Positions 48,897 through 58,041 of a stretch of DNA of 64,000 nucleotides are shown in pieces (position 1 is the stretch's first letter; each line of letters opens with the position of its first letter). Origin of the DNA: Rhodovulum visakhapatnamense (GTDB lineage: Bacteria; Pseudomonadota; Alphaproteobacteria; Rhodobacterales; Rhodobacteraceae); the NCBI RefSeq assembly GCF_004365965.1, contig NZ_SOEB01000010.1, positions 1-64,000 of the forward strand, read 5' to 3'. The notes beneath the pieces are model-generated. The model searched no databases, was not told the origin of the DNA, and was given only the letters and a program-made list of their open reading frames with translations. A program made the translations under genes and the position numbers.

Positions 48897-50441
48897 ATGC
48901 GTATCGGTTTCGTTGCCCTGTGCCTGATGGTCTGTCTTTTGCCGCTGCGGCTTGCTGCTGAAGAGGTCGTGCTGGCGCGCTCGGCCTTGGTCGAGGCGGC
49001 GCAGGGCACCTATCTTGCGATGGGGCTCACGCTGCCGCCGCAGGACGAGACCTTGCCGCTGGTGGGCGGCCGGGGGCTGCGCTCGGGCGGGCAGGTGCTG
49101 CGCCATCTGGCCGGGCAGCAGGCGGTGAACGGCTTCGAGGGCGTGCTTTACGACAATCGCGACCGGGGCCATTCCACCCTGCCCGGGGACCTCTTCCCGC
49201 GGCTGACCCGCCTGACCTATGGCGACCCGTTGCGCAAGGCGGGGGCCGATTACGGGCTGGCGGGCAAGATCCTGCTGCCGGCCGTCGTCTTCGGCAATTC
49301 CTCGACCTCGGTCACGTCAGGGCCGGCCCAGCGCAGCCTGCCCCGGCTGGCGATGACCTCGGAAGACGGGCCCGCGCAAAGCGCGCGGCTCTACGAGAAC
49401 AACCACCTTTACGTCTATCCCGAACACCGCGACCATGACGAGGCCGACCGCTATCCCGCGAACTGGCCCTACATGCTGATCAGCCAGGGCTCGTCGGGGT
49501 CCGACCAGCCCTTCCTGGCCGCGCTGGCGATGACGCTGGCGGCCTTCCCGCCCGAAACCTTCGCGGCGCTGCGCGACACCCGGCTGATGGCGCCGACGCT
49601 GCAGATGATCCTGCGCCGCAGCTATGCCCCGGTGCGCAGCCGCGAGGCCTATCTCAGCGGCATCGCCCATCCGGTGGTCTTCGAGGGCGACGCGCTGCGC
49701 CCCGGGCGGATGATGGCCGAGGCGGCGGCGATGCGGCCCGACGCGATCCCGCCGATGGTGCGGCTTCGGGTCGAGCAGGACGGTTTCGGCGAGGCCGAGG
49801 GGCTGGCGCGGCTGTCCGAGCGGCTGTTCGACACCGAAGGCGCCATCGCCCGGATCTGGCGCAACTTCGGCTGGTCGCGCGAGATGACCGTCAGTGCCGC
49901 CGAAACCCGCGATCCGAACGGCCGCAAGCTGACCTTCACCTGGGCGCTGCTGCAGGGCGATCCGGCCCGGGTCTGGATCGAGCCGCTCGACCCCGACGGC
50001 AGCCGCGCGCGCATCCGGGTCGCCTGGCACGATCCGAAGACGGCGATCACCCGCGACCGCAGCGGCTATCACAACCGCCGCCAGTCGCGGGTCGAGATCG
50101 GGGTCTTTGCCTCGAACGGGGTCAATGACAGCGCCCCCGCCTTCGTGACGGTGTTCTTCCCCGATCACCAGAACCGCACCTACGCGACCTCGGGGGCGGG
50201 CGGCATGCGGCTGGTGTCGATCGATTATGACGCGATGGGGCGCGGGGTCTATTACGATCCGCTGCTGTTCTGGTCGGCCCCCTGGACCGACCGCGCCGAG
50301 TATGACGGGGCCGGGGCGCTGACAGGCTGGACCCGGATCGGCCATGACGGCAACACCCGCACCCTGCCGCCCGAGGTCGGCGAGGGCGTCTACCAGATCG
50401 AACGGCTTCAACCCGGACGGCCCTATCTGATCATGCCCTGA
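48897..50441 (+). CDS. large secreted protein of unknown function
   Basis: A 514-residue protein with a signal peptide (1-22, GFVALCLMVCLLPLRLAA). The mature part contains GNSSTSVTSGPAQRSLPRLAMT, LYENNHLYVYPEHRDHDEAD, and a region about 360-470 with alternating strands (FTWALLQGDPARVWIEPLDPDG, VAWHDPKTAITRDRSGYHNRR, RVEIGVFASNGVNDSAPAFVTVFFPDHQNRTY; partly quoted) that looks like an immunoglobulin/PKD-like domain. No catalytic motif is recognised. It lies 60 bases after the membrane protein and may be co-transcribed. The converging ParB-like remnant ends close to its stop. Confidence 0.75.
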   Translation: MRIGFVALCLMVCLLPLRLAAEEVVLARSALVEAAQGTYLAMGLTLPPQDETLPLVGGRGLRSGGQVLRHLAGQQAVNGFEGVLYDNRDRGHSTLPGDLFPRLTRLTYGDPLRKAGADYGLAGKILLPAVVFGNSSTSVTSGPAQRSLPRLAMTSEDGPAQSARLYENNHLYVYPEHRDHDEADRYPANWPYMLISQGSSGSDQPFLAALAMTLAAFPPETFAALRDTRLMAPTLQMILRRSYAPVRSREAYLSGIAHPVVFEGDALRPGRMMAEAAAMRPDAIPPMVRLRVEQDGFGEAEGLARLSERLFDTEGAIARIWRNFGWSREMTVSAAETRDPNGRKLTFTWALLQGDPARVWIEPLDPDGSRARIRVAWHDPKTAITRDRSGYHNRRQSRVEIGVFASNGVNDSAPAFVTVFFPDHQNRTYATSGAGGMRLVSIDYDAMGRGVYYDPLLFWSAPWTDRAEYDGAGALTGWTRIGHDGNTRTLPPEVGEGVYQIERLQPGRPYLIMP

Positions 50442-50538
50442 GGCCGTTCGGCCCATGGGTTGCATCTGTCCCGTTCTATGCCCTTGGAGAGGCGTCAGCC
50501 TGAGCTCATCGAGGTCGATCCGAAAGGGGGCATGGAAA

Positions 50539-50973
50539 TCAACGCCCTCTGCGGTCTGCAACGCGGAACAAGCCGGTCAATTGCCGCCTGGATCGTAAGG
50601 GGCGGGCGAGCGCCGTCCGCTCAGGGCAATTCTTGTGATCTCGGAGGACCTTCGGCTGGTGCCTGCGCAGAGGCGCCACGGCGCGCCAGTCGGTGTCTTC
50701 GGTCGCCGGATGGCCGATCTCTTTCAGGACATGCAGCCGGACATGACCGTCGAGCAGGATGAAGGTGCCGTCCTGGTCCCGGGCGCGCGCGACCCCGAGC
50801 GGATCGATCAGGCCCGCCTCGCGGATCGATGCGGCGATCTGGGCGTATTTCCGACCCTTGGGAAAGGATGTCGGCAAATGCTTGACCGGCAGGATGGCGG
50901 CGGTCGCAATCGGATGCAGGGTCGGCTCGAAACCCGGCCCCCGGGGCGGGGACCTTTTGCCCGGATCGGTCAT
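50539..50973 (-). pseudogene. ParB N-terminal domain / RepB-like protein, 3' part decayed
   Basis: The first 95 residues form a ParB-like nuclease domain: PRGPGFEPTLHPI, KYAQIAASIREAGLIDPLGV and FILLDGHVRLHVLKEIG, where GHVRL is the family's nucleotide-contact motif. Full-length relatives continue for about 200 more residues with an HTH and a RepB-type region; here the frame is lost after about residue 98, and fragments resembling that region (for example AIDRLVPRC, AEGVDFH) occur in other frames down to about 50480. Its ATG overlaps the stop of the upstream ParB-like gene by four bases (ATGA). Confidence 0.6.
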
Positions 50974-51863
50974 GTCCGGGGGCCCTTCAGTCCCTCGACG
51001 ATGATGGTCGGCAGCGAGTCGAGCCCCTCGGCGCGAAGCAGGGTCAGGAAGGTCTCGTCCCCGAGCGCGGACTGGAACGCCGCGTCGAGGAACAGCAGGT
51101 GGCCGCGCGTCGCCTGCGCCCTGCGGATCATGTCCTGCTGGCGTTCCGCCCCGACACGATCGGCCCTGACCATCGCCGCCGATGTCATCCGCACCCCAGA
51201 TCGTTTTGTGCGTGTGGCACCGTCTTTCTTGCCATGCCGGTGGCGCAGTTCCACCAGCCGCCGCGCTTCCAGCAGCTTCTTGCCCCGCAATTCACCCGAG
51301 GCATAGGCTGCCTCCAGCGCCTTCTGCACATCCTTCTCTTCCGCCCGGATGATATACAGTGCAACACTGAGGGGCATCTGACCGGTCTCGACCGCAATCG
51401 GCAACCGCTCCTCGCCGTTGGCGATCAGCTCGCCGGTTTCCTGGATGCAGGACTGGGACAGCCCGGTCTTTTCGGCCATCTCCTGGTCCGAATATTTGCG
51501 GTTCCTGAGGGTGGCGATGTCCTGCAACAGCTCGAGCGGCCGCTGCTGGCGGCGGGCGACGGTCTCGATCACGCTGCGCAGAAGCCTGTCGACCTCGGTC
51601 GCGTCCACCACGATGGCCGGGATGTGGGTTCCGCCAAGTGCAACATAGGCCTCCATCCGGCCCCGTCCGCAGACCAGGCGACAGGCATTCCCTGACGCCG
51701 TGTCATCCCGCGCGACGGTGATCGGCTTCTTCAGCCCCACCTTGCCGATACTGTCCACCGTTGCGCGAAAGGTCTTTTCCGACCGCGCGCGAGGATTTTC
51801 CCCGGTGATCGCAGCGATCGGAACGGTCTGCACCTCGGCCCCGGCTTCGGTCTGCCTCACCAT
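50970..51863 (-). CDS. ParB/RepB-like partition-type protein of the recombinase module
   Basis: A 297-residue protein: ParB N-terminal nuclease-type domain (VPIAAITGENPRARSEKTF, GLKKPITVARD, RLVCGRGRMEAYVALGG), a helix-turn-helix region (IETVARRQQRPLELLQDIATLR, YSDQEMAEKTGLSQSCIQETG) and a C-terminal RepB-like helical domain (RGKKLLEARRLVELRHRHGKK, LLRAEGLDSLPTIIVEGLKG; partly quoted). No parA accompanies it, so classical plasmid or chromosome partition is unlikely. Such genes in alphaproteobacteria often follow a large serine recombinase, as here, with its start overlapping the recombinase end. It appears intact. Confidence 0.8.
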   Translation of the reverse strand: MVRQTEAGAEVQTVPIAAITGENPRARSEKTFRATVDSIGKVGLKKPITVARDDTASGNACRLVCGRGRMEAYVALGGTHIPAIVVDATEVDRLLRSVIETVARRQQRPLELLQDIATLRNRKYSDQEMAEKTGLSQSCIQETGELIANGEERLPIAVETGQMPLSVALYIIRAEEKDVQKALEAAYASGELRGKKLLEARRLVELRHRHGKKDGATRTKRSGVRMTSAAMVRADRVGAERQQDMIRRAQATRGHLLFLDAAFQSALGDETFLTLLRAEGLDSLPTIIVEGLKGPRT

Positions 51864-53423
51864 GGCGAGACCGCGGAAACCGGAACGCGCCGGGCCATGT
51901 CGAAGAAAGGGTCGAGCGTCTCGAACCGGACGGCGTCCAGCATCAGGCCGTTTTCCGCGGCAAGCCCAAGAGGTTGCTCCGCATCTGGAATTGCGGAAGC
52001 AGGTCGTAATCGAGCGCGCGGGTATTCGTGCGATTCATCCGGATGGCTATGGTGATGTCCGGCGCGAGGCCGGTGTCGAAGCGGATCTTCCGGCGCAAGC
52101 CGCCCGAGGACGTTTCGCGACAGCGGGCGACGACGACGGATGCCGTGAATGCGCTGTTGATGGTCGGCAGGTCCGTCGCAGGGTTCCTGATCACGGCACC
52201 GCCAAGCAGGGCGATTTCGTGGATCACGCGCTTAATCTCGTTGCCGTGAAATTGCCGCAACACGCGGTTGGCTTCGATGCAGCGATGGTCGCGATCCGGG
52301 GTGAACCCGACAAGGAAGTAGGCCCTGCGCAGGCTGCCGAAGCGATGGGCACAGGCGCCGCTGGAGGGCATCCCATCTGCGTCGTCGATCACCGGCCCGG
52401 AAATGCACCCATGACGCTGGAGCAACCGGGTCGGGCGCTCCAGCTTCTCCTCATCCGAGAAGCGACGGTTGCGCGCCGCGATGATGGCCTGAGCCTTCTG
52501 AAACTGTTTCGGCTCGACGATGGCATCGAAGGCGCCGTCCGAACGGATCCACATCTCCGGGCCGTTGGCGACCCGCTTGCGTTTCAATTCGAGGGATCGG
52601 CGATTGCAGACGTTGTTGCCGAAGTATTTCTCATTGGTCAGGATCTGACGGACGGTCGCGCGGGTCCAGGCCCGCCCCAGATCGGTGAGGATGCCGCGCG
52701 CGTTCAACTCGGCCGCGATCTCGTCCTCTGTGTCGCGCCTTGCTTGAGAAAGCGGTCCTGGATCCCGCGCACCGTCCGAACCGCCTCATCCGGTCCCGGA
52801 ACCGGGACGACGCGATCGGTTTGAAGGCTCTTGTGCGCGCCGCGGTTCAGGTCAGTCTTCACCTCGCCACGGTCACTGGGCAGGGCGCGGCGCAACCCGA
52901 CGCCCGCCGGGCCGCCCCTGCCGGTACCCCAGCTCGATCAGGCGGCATTGGCCCGCGAAACCTTGACCGACAGCTCGCGGCTGTATTCGCTGGCCATGGC
53001 CCGCTTGACGCTTTTCACGATGGTGGAGGTCGGCGATCCGTCGTTTTCGAACAGCTCCGCGCAATAGGCGACCTGCATGCCGGCCTTCCGGCAGCGGTAT
53101 TCGTCATAGGCCGATTCATCGATGTCCTGGAATCGCCCCCAGCGGGGGACATCATAGACGAGAATCGCGCTGAATTCGGCCACGCCGGAGTCGACGTCGG
53201 CGATCATCTGCTGCAGGGCCATCCTGCCGCCGATGACCAGCCCGCTTTTCGCGCCGTCCGAATAGGTTCTGACAATCCTGATGCCGTGCCGCCAGGCGCA
53301 GTCGCGGATGGTCTGCGTCTGGTTCCGGGTGGAGTATTGCTGATGCTCGGTCGGCATCCGGACGCAGTCCGCCGCCAGCAGGCGGTCGGGCTTCTCGGAA
53401 TTGGCTCGACTTGCCCGGGCCAC
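51857..53423 (-). pseudogene. large serine recombinase, frameshifted, catalytic Ser replaced
   Basis: Joined across frames this is a roughly 520-residue serine recombinase: N-terminal resolvase domain (RTYSDGAKSGLVIGGRMALQ, ILVYDVPRWGRF, SVKRAMASEYSREL), recombinase domain (AAELNARGILTDLGRAWTR, NEKYFGNNVCNRRSLELKRKR) and a C-terminal region ending FFDMARRVPVSAVSPW. Four frame changes occur, near 52990 (one T apparently lost in a T-run, giving KVSRAN instead of KVFAGQ), 52915, 52735 and 51960. In addition the active-site motif normally R-x-S-T reads R22-M-P24-T, so the nucleophilic Ser is Pro. It is inactive on both counts. Confidence 0.85.
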
Positions 53424-53548
53424 GCCCGCCTCCCGATACGATCATTCGGGCCGATCCCGGCAACTGGCCCTTTTCCGAGGATTGGGCGCCAGTCCGAACG
53501 GCCGTCTCTCATGTCCTTCGCGAAGTCTTGTCGGAGGAGGATGCAGAG

Positions 53549-53857
53549 ATGCGGATCAAGATGGGCACAGGTGTGCCGGAGAAGGACACAATTGTGCAGC
53601 TTCGCCCGGAAACGGTCGGCTATCGCGGGACGCTGGCCATGGCGTTGCGGCCTGAGCTTGGCTCTGGCCATCGCGCGATCAAGACGGCGATGCGCTGGAC
53701 CGGGGCAAGCGAGCGGACCGTGGAATACTGGTTCGCCGGAGAGCGCGGGCCCAGCGGAGCCCCTCTGATCCTGCTGGCCAGGCATTCGGACATGGTGTTC
53801 CACATGGTCCTGATAGGGGCCGGTCGCTATGACGATGCCGATCCCGAGATGCGCTAA
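53549..53857 (+). CDS. small putative DNA-binding protein divergent from the recombinase
   Basis: A 102-residue protein with a conserved core LRPELGSGHRAIKTAMRWTG, SERTVEYWFAGERGPSG and LILLARHSDMVFHMVL. The pattern (a helix-turn-helix-like ASERTVEYWFAGE followed by a Leu-rich helix) recurs in small proteins of mobile regions in proteobacteria. The ATG follows GGAGGAGG at 8 bases; longer in-frame readings upstream run across the recombinase promoter side. It may regulate the recombinase module. No named family is claimed. Confidence 0.6.
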   Translation: MRIKMGTGVPEKDTIVQLRPETVGYRGTLAMALRPELGSGHRAIKTAMRWTGASERTVEYWFAGERGPSGAPLILLARHSDMVFHMVLIGAGRYDDADPEMR

Positions 53858-54075
53858 ACGATTGCAGGGACGCGGTGGCGGACCCTCAGGCGCGGGCGGC
53901 CCGGGGTCCAAGGAACCGGGCCATGGCCGAGCCCCGAGGTCTCGCCTGGCGTTCCACCGGGGCCGCCGTCAGCAAGGCGCCCTGCAGATGGGCACTGCAG
54001 GACGCATCTGCTCTGGCGGCGGGCATCGGACCCGCTTCGGTCTCCGGTGCGCGGCACAGGGCTGTCACAATCGTT

Positions 54076-54104
54076 AACGTTATATAGTTTGACGATATAG
54101 CGAA
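54076..54104. promoter_or_regulatory. Mo-box-like inverted repeat upstream of the TonB receptor gene
   Basis: AACGTTATATA - 7 bases - GATATAGCGAA, an AT-rich imperfect palindrome in a GC-rich region, ending 48 bases before the start codon. It resembles the Mo-box reported for ModE/MopA/MopB in Rhodobacter capsulatus (CGCTATATA - N6 - TATATAACG type, read on the opposite strand), with one extra spacer base. A second copy with the same geometry lies before the ABC transporter operon. Confidence 0.65.
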
Positions 54105-54152
54105 TCGGCAACCCCGCCATGCGGCGGCGTCTGCAAGACTTGGGGGACAGAC

Positions 54153-56240
54153 ATGTCATTGCTTCTACGGCTGGTGCGAACCGGCTGTCTGGTATCGTGC
54201 GGTTTCGGCCTTCCGGCCCTTGCCCAGCAGTCCTCGGACGGGCCGGACGAGGTCTTCGCGCTGGGCGAGATCGTCGTCCGGTCGTCCGGCGAGGCCGCTC
54301 AGGGCGGCACCAGCCGCACGGTCGGCGCCGAAGAGATCAAGCGCACCAACCGCGCCACGCTGGACGACGCGCTGCGCACGCTGCCCGGCGTCTCGGTCGG
54401 CAATACCGGCGGATCGCGCAACGAGCGGCTGATCTTCGTGCGCGGCTTCGACCGCTTTCAGGTGCCGCTTTACGTCGACGGGATCCGCGTCTACCTGCCC
54501 GCGGACAACCGGCTCGACTTCGGGCGCTTCCTGACGCCGGATCTTGCGGAAACCCAGATCCAGAAGGGCTATGTCTCGGTGCTGAACGGGCCGGGCGGCA
54601 TGGGCGGCGCGATCAACCTGGTCACGCGGCAACCGACCGAAGTCTTCGAGGGCGAGGCACGGGTCGGGCTGGAAGCCGGCAACCGCGGCGACATGACGAC
54701 CCGCAACGGGTATTTGTCGCTGGGCAGCCGGATGGACCGGTTCTTCGTGCAGGGCAGCTACCTCACGCGCGACAATGACGGGTACTACCTGTCGCGCGAC
54801 TACACGCCGACGGACGTTCAGGGGGCGGGACATCGCGACTATTCCGACAGCGAGGACAGCCGCCTGAACCTGAAATTCGGCTTTACCCCCAATCCGACCG
54901 ACGAATACGTGCTGAGCTATACCCGGCAGGAGGGCTCGAAGAACGCCCCCTACAATGTCGATCAGCCGGTGCGGGGCATCACGCCCGCGCCGCTGCCGGT
55001 CGGCGCCAGCTATCAGCGCGACTGGGAATGGCCGGAATGGGATCTCGAGGGGCTGACCTTCTATTCGACCACCGACCTGGGGGGCGGCGCCTGGCTGAAG
55101 ACCAAGCTCTTCCACCACCAGTTCGACAATGTGCTGTCGGCCTATGACGACTACACCCATAGCAGCCAGACCGTCGGGCGGGCCTTCGACAGCACCTATG
55201 ACGACACCGCCTGGGGCGGGACCCTCGAGCTTGGCTCGGATATCGGCAAGCGGAACACGCTGACATCGGCGTTTCACTACCGCTATGACCGGCACCGCGA
55301 CATCCAGCTGTCGCGCCCCGACATCAACAGTATCCCCGACCCGACCGAGACCAGCCGGGAACGGACCCTGTCCTTCGCCCTCGAGGACCGCTTTCAGATG
55401 CGCGAGGATCTGAGCCTCGTGGGCGGGCTCAGCTTCGATAGGGCCGAGGTTCTGTCGGCAAGCCGCACCCGCACCGATTACGGCGATCCGGTCGGGTCGT
55501 CGAACGCCGTGAACTGGCAGTTGGCGGCGATCTGGACGCCCGGGGCGGGCGGCGAATACCATGCCAGCCTGTCGTCGCGGACCCGCTTTCCGACCCTCTT
55601 CGAGCGCTACAGCACCCGCTTCGGAACCGCCGTGCCGAACCCTGACCTCGATGCCGAGCGCGCGCTGACCGCCGAGGTCGGCTATCGCGGCGATCTGGGG
55701 CCGGTCGCGGTCGAGACCGCGCTGTTCTACAGCGAGATCGACGACACGATCCAGTCGCTGAACGTCGGGGTCGGCCTGTCGCAGAACCAGAATGTCGGCG
55801 ACGGGACCTATGCGGGCTTCGAGATCGGCGCCCGCACCGACCTGACCGGCAGTCTGGCCCTGTCGGCCAACTACACCTATCTCGACCGCGACATCACCGA
55901 CCCGGTCCGCCCCGGCCTGAAGGCCACGGACACGCCGCGCCACAGCGCCTATCTGCGGCTCGACTGGCAGGCGACCGGCAGCTTCTCGATCGCGCCGTCG
56001 CTGGAACTGTCCAGCTCGCGGCTTTCCGACAGCGCGATCCAGCCGGCCGATCCGACCGACGTGTCCTATACCCGGAACGCCGGGTTCGGTCTGGTCAGCC
56101 TCGACATGGAGTGGAAGGCCAGCGACCGCGCCAGCATCGTTTTCGGGGTCCGGAACGCCCTCGACAAGAATTACGAGCTGGTCGAGGGCTTTCCCGAGGC
56201 AGGCCGGACGTTCTACCTGACCACGGCCTACACGTTCTGA
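54153..56240 (+). CDS. TonB-dependent outer-membrane receptor, probably molybdenum-regulated
   Basis: The 695-residue protein has a signal peptide (to about residue 24, LPALAQ), a plug domain (about 35-155: ALGEIVVRSSG, RATLDDALRTLPGVSV, LIFVRGFDRFQVPLYVDGIRV, VLNGPGGMGGAINLVT) and a 22-strand-type barrel ending in an aromatic residue (FYLTTAYTF). It moves a chelate across the outer membrane using TonB-ExbBD energy. Barrel length is normal. The ligand is unknown; the Mo-box-like operator in front and the convergent FecCD-type transporter with the same operator suggest a molybdate or tungstate chelate, or another ligand needed when molybdenum is scarce. Its stop overlaps the ATPase stop by 13 bases. 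Confidence 0.87.
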   Translation: MSLLLRLVRTGCLVSCGFGLPALAQQSSDGPDEVFALGEIVVRSSGEAAQGGTSRTVGAEEIKRTNRATLDDALRTLPGVSVGNTGGSRNERLIFVRGFDRFQVPLYVDGIRVYLPADNRLDFGRFLTPDLAETQIQKGYVSVLNGPGGMGGAINLVTRQPTEVFEGEARVGLEAGNRGDMTTRNGYLSLGSRMDRFFVQGSYLTRDNDGYYLSRDYTPTDVQGAGHRDYSDSEDSRLNLKFGFTPNPTDEYVLSYTRQEGSKNAPYNVDQPVRGITPAPLPVGASYQRDWEWPEWDLEGLTFYSTTDLGGGAWLKTKLFHHQFDNVLSAYDDYTHSSQTVGRAFDSTYDDTAWGGTLELGSDIGKRNTLTSAFHYRYDRHRDIQLSRPDINSIPDPTETSRERTLSFALEDRFQMREDLSLVGGLSFDRAEVLSASRTRTDYGDPVGSSNAVNWQLAAIWTPGAGGEYHASLSSRTRFPTLFERYSTRFGTAVPNPDLDAERALTAEVGYRGDLGPVAVETALFYSEIDDTIQSLNVGVGLSQNQNVGDGTYAGFEIGARTDLTGSLALSANYTYLDRDITDPVRPGLKATDTPRHSAYLRLDWQATGSFSIAPSLELSSSRLSDSAIQPADPTDVSYTRNAGFGLVSLDMEWKASDRASIVFGVRNALDKNYELVEGFPEAGRTFYLTTAYTF

Positions 56241-57061
56241 CCGGCGGCGGCCCCGGTGACGGGGCCTTGGTCCTCGCGCCCGGAGGGGCCGGAAAAATGC
56301 AGCCGGCCCCCGGGCAGGGCGTCGCGGCGGACCGGGATGTCGTAAAGACGGGTCATCCGCGCGGCGGTCATGACCTCTGCGGCAGGCCCCGCCGCCAGAA
56401 TTCCGCCGGGTTCGATCAGAACCGCCTCGTCGCCCAGATCGGCGGCCTGATCGGGGTCATGGGTGCAAAGCAGCACGCCGATCCCGCGCGCGGCCAGCCC
56501 CTGGATCGCCTTGCCCACGCGGATGCGGTTGGCGAAATCGAGGCTGGCGGTGGGTTCGTCCATCGCGACGGCCTCGGCGCCCTGGGCGATGGCGCGGGCG
56601 ATCAGCACCATCTGCCGCTGTCCGCCCGACAGCCGCGTGATCTCGACCGGGCCGAGATCGTCGATCCCCAGAAGGGCCAGTGCCGCTTCGGCGCGCGCGA
56701 TCTCGGCCCTACCCGGCCGCGCGAAGGGGCCAAGCCGCGCCGCCGCCCCCATCAGGACCAGATCGAGGGCGCGCCAGGCAAAGGGTGTCGTCAGGGTCTG
56801 GGGCACATAGGCCAGCCGCTGGGCGATCTCGGCCCGGCTCAGGTCCGAAAGCGGGTGCCCGCCCAGAAAAACCGCGCCTCCCAGCGGCGGCATCAGGCCC
56901 AGCAGCGTGCGGAAAAGCGTGGTCTTGCCGACCCCGTTCGGCCCGAGAAGGCAAAGGATGCGCCCGCGGTGAAGGCCAAGCCCCACCTCTTCGAGGAGCA
57001 CCCGACCGCCATGCCCCACGGCCAGCCCGCGCGCCTCGACCAGCGGCGTCACTCGGCCCAT
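56228..57061 (-). CDS. ABC transporter ATP-binding protein, FecE/BtuD type
   Basis: A 277-residue ATPase: Walker A LLGPNGVGKTTL near residue 40, Q-loop YVPQT, signature LSGGQRQ near 150, Walker B AVAMDEPTASLD and switch His in LCTHDPDQ. The FecE-like features (SDLSRAEIAQRLAYVPQ) fit metal-chelate importers, including MolC of the Haemophilus MolABC molybdate/tungstate system. It starts at MGRVTPL, overlapping the permease stop by 13 bases; an earlier in-frame start is possible. Confidence 0.92.
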   Translation of the reverse strand: MGRVTPLVEARGLAVGHGGRVLLEEVGLGLHRGRILCLLGPNGVGKTTLFRTLLGLMPPLGGAVFLGGHPLSDLSRAEIAQRLAYVPQTLTTPFAWRALDLVLMGAAARLGPFARPGRAEIARAEAALALLGIDDLGPVEITRLSGGQRQMVLIARAIAQGAEAVAMDEPTASLDFANRIRVGKAIQGLAARGIGVLLCTHDPDQAADLGDEAVLIEPGGILAAGPAAEVMTAARMTRLYDIPVRRDALPGGRLHFSGPSGREDQGPVTGAAAGQNV

Positions 57062-58041
57062 GTCCGTCCCCCCCGTGCCAGCAGCCACAGGAACAGCGGC
57101 CCGCCGAGAACCGCCGTGAGAATGCCCAGCGGCACCTCCTGCTGGGCGATGCTCCGGGCCGCCGCGTCGACCAGCACCATCAGCGCGGCCCCCATCGCCA
57201 GCGCCACCGGCAGCAGCCGGTCGAAGCGCGGGCCGGTGATCAGCCGCGCCATGTGCGGCACCATCAGCCCGACCCAGCCGATCACGCCCGCGACCGATAC
57301 CGCCGCCGCGGTCACCAGCGTCGCCGACAGGATCACCAGAAGCCGCAGCCGCCCGGCCTCGACCCCCAGCGTGCGCGCCTCGTCATCGCCCAGCGCCAGC
57401 AGGCCGATCCGCCAGCGCAGCGCGATCAGCGGAAGAAGGCCCGCGACGATCGCGGGCAGGGCCGCGGCGACATCGGCCTGCTTGATCCCCGCAAGGCTGC
57501 CCATCAGCCAGAAGGTGATCGCGGGCAACTGGTCGTCGGGATCGGCCATCAGCTTGACCAGCGAGATCCCCGCCCCGGCAAGGGCCGCGACCGCCATGCC
57601 GCACAGCACGACCACCAGCACCTGCCCCAGGCCGCGCAGCGCCAGCGCGATGGCCATGACCAGCCCGATGGTGCCGATCCCGAAGGCGAAGCCCATCAGC
57701 TGGATCGCCAGCACCGGCAACCCCAGCAGGATGCCCAGCACCGCCCCCAGCCCCGCGCCCTGCGACACGCCCAGGATGTCGGGCGCCACCAGCGGGTTGC
57801 GAAAGACCGTCTGATAGGCCGCGCCCGCCGCCGCCAGCGCGGCCCCGATCAGGGCCGCCGCCACGACCCGCGGCAGACGGATGTTCCACAGCACGATGGC
57901 CGCCTGCGGATCGGGCGGCCGGCCGATCAGCGTGTCGGCCACATCGACGGGCGACAGCGGGTAAGGCCCCAGCATCGCCCCTGCCGCCAGCGCGCCGGCC
58001 AGACCCAGCGCCAGCAGCGGCGGTGCCGCGCGCTCACTCAC
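57049..58041 (-). CDS. FecCD/BtuC-type ABC permease
   Basis: A 330-residue permease with about ten hydrophobic segments and the FecCD landmarks: RLPRVVAAALIGAALAAAGAAYQ with the NPLVAPDILGVSQGAGLGA loop, LAGIKQADVAAALP, and GVIGWVGLMVPHMARLITG near the C-terminus. It would form the membrane channel of a class II (vitamin B12-like) importer. It starts at GTG overlapping the end of the binding-protein gene by eight bases. Confidence 0.93.
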   Translation of the reverse strand: MSERAAPPLLALGLAGALAAGAMLGPYPLSPVDVADTLIGRPPDPQAAIVLWNIRLPRVVAAALIGAALAAAGAAYQTVFRNPLVAPDILGVSQGAGLGAVLGILLGLPVLAIQLMGFAFGIGTIGLVMAIALALRGLGQVLVVVLCGMAVAALAGAGISLVKLMADPDDQLPAITFWLMGSLAGIKQADVAAALPAIVAGLLPLIALRWRIGLLALGDDEARTLGVEAGRLRLLVILSATLVTAAAVSVAGVIGWVGLMVPHMARLITGPRFDRLLPVALAMGAALMVLVDAAARSIAQQEVPLGILTAVLGGPLFLWLLARGGRTWAE

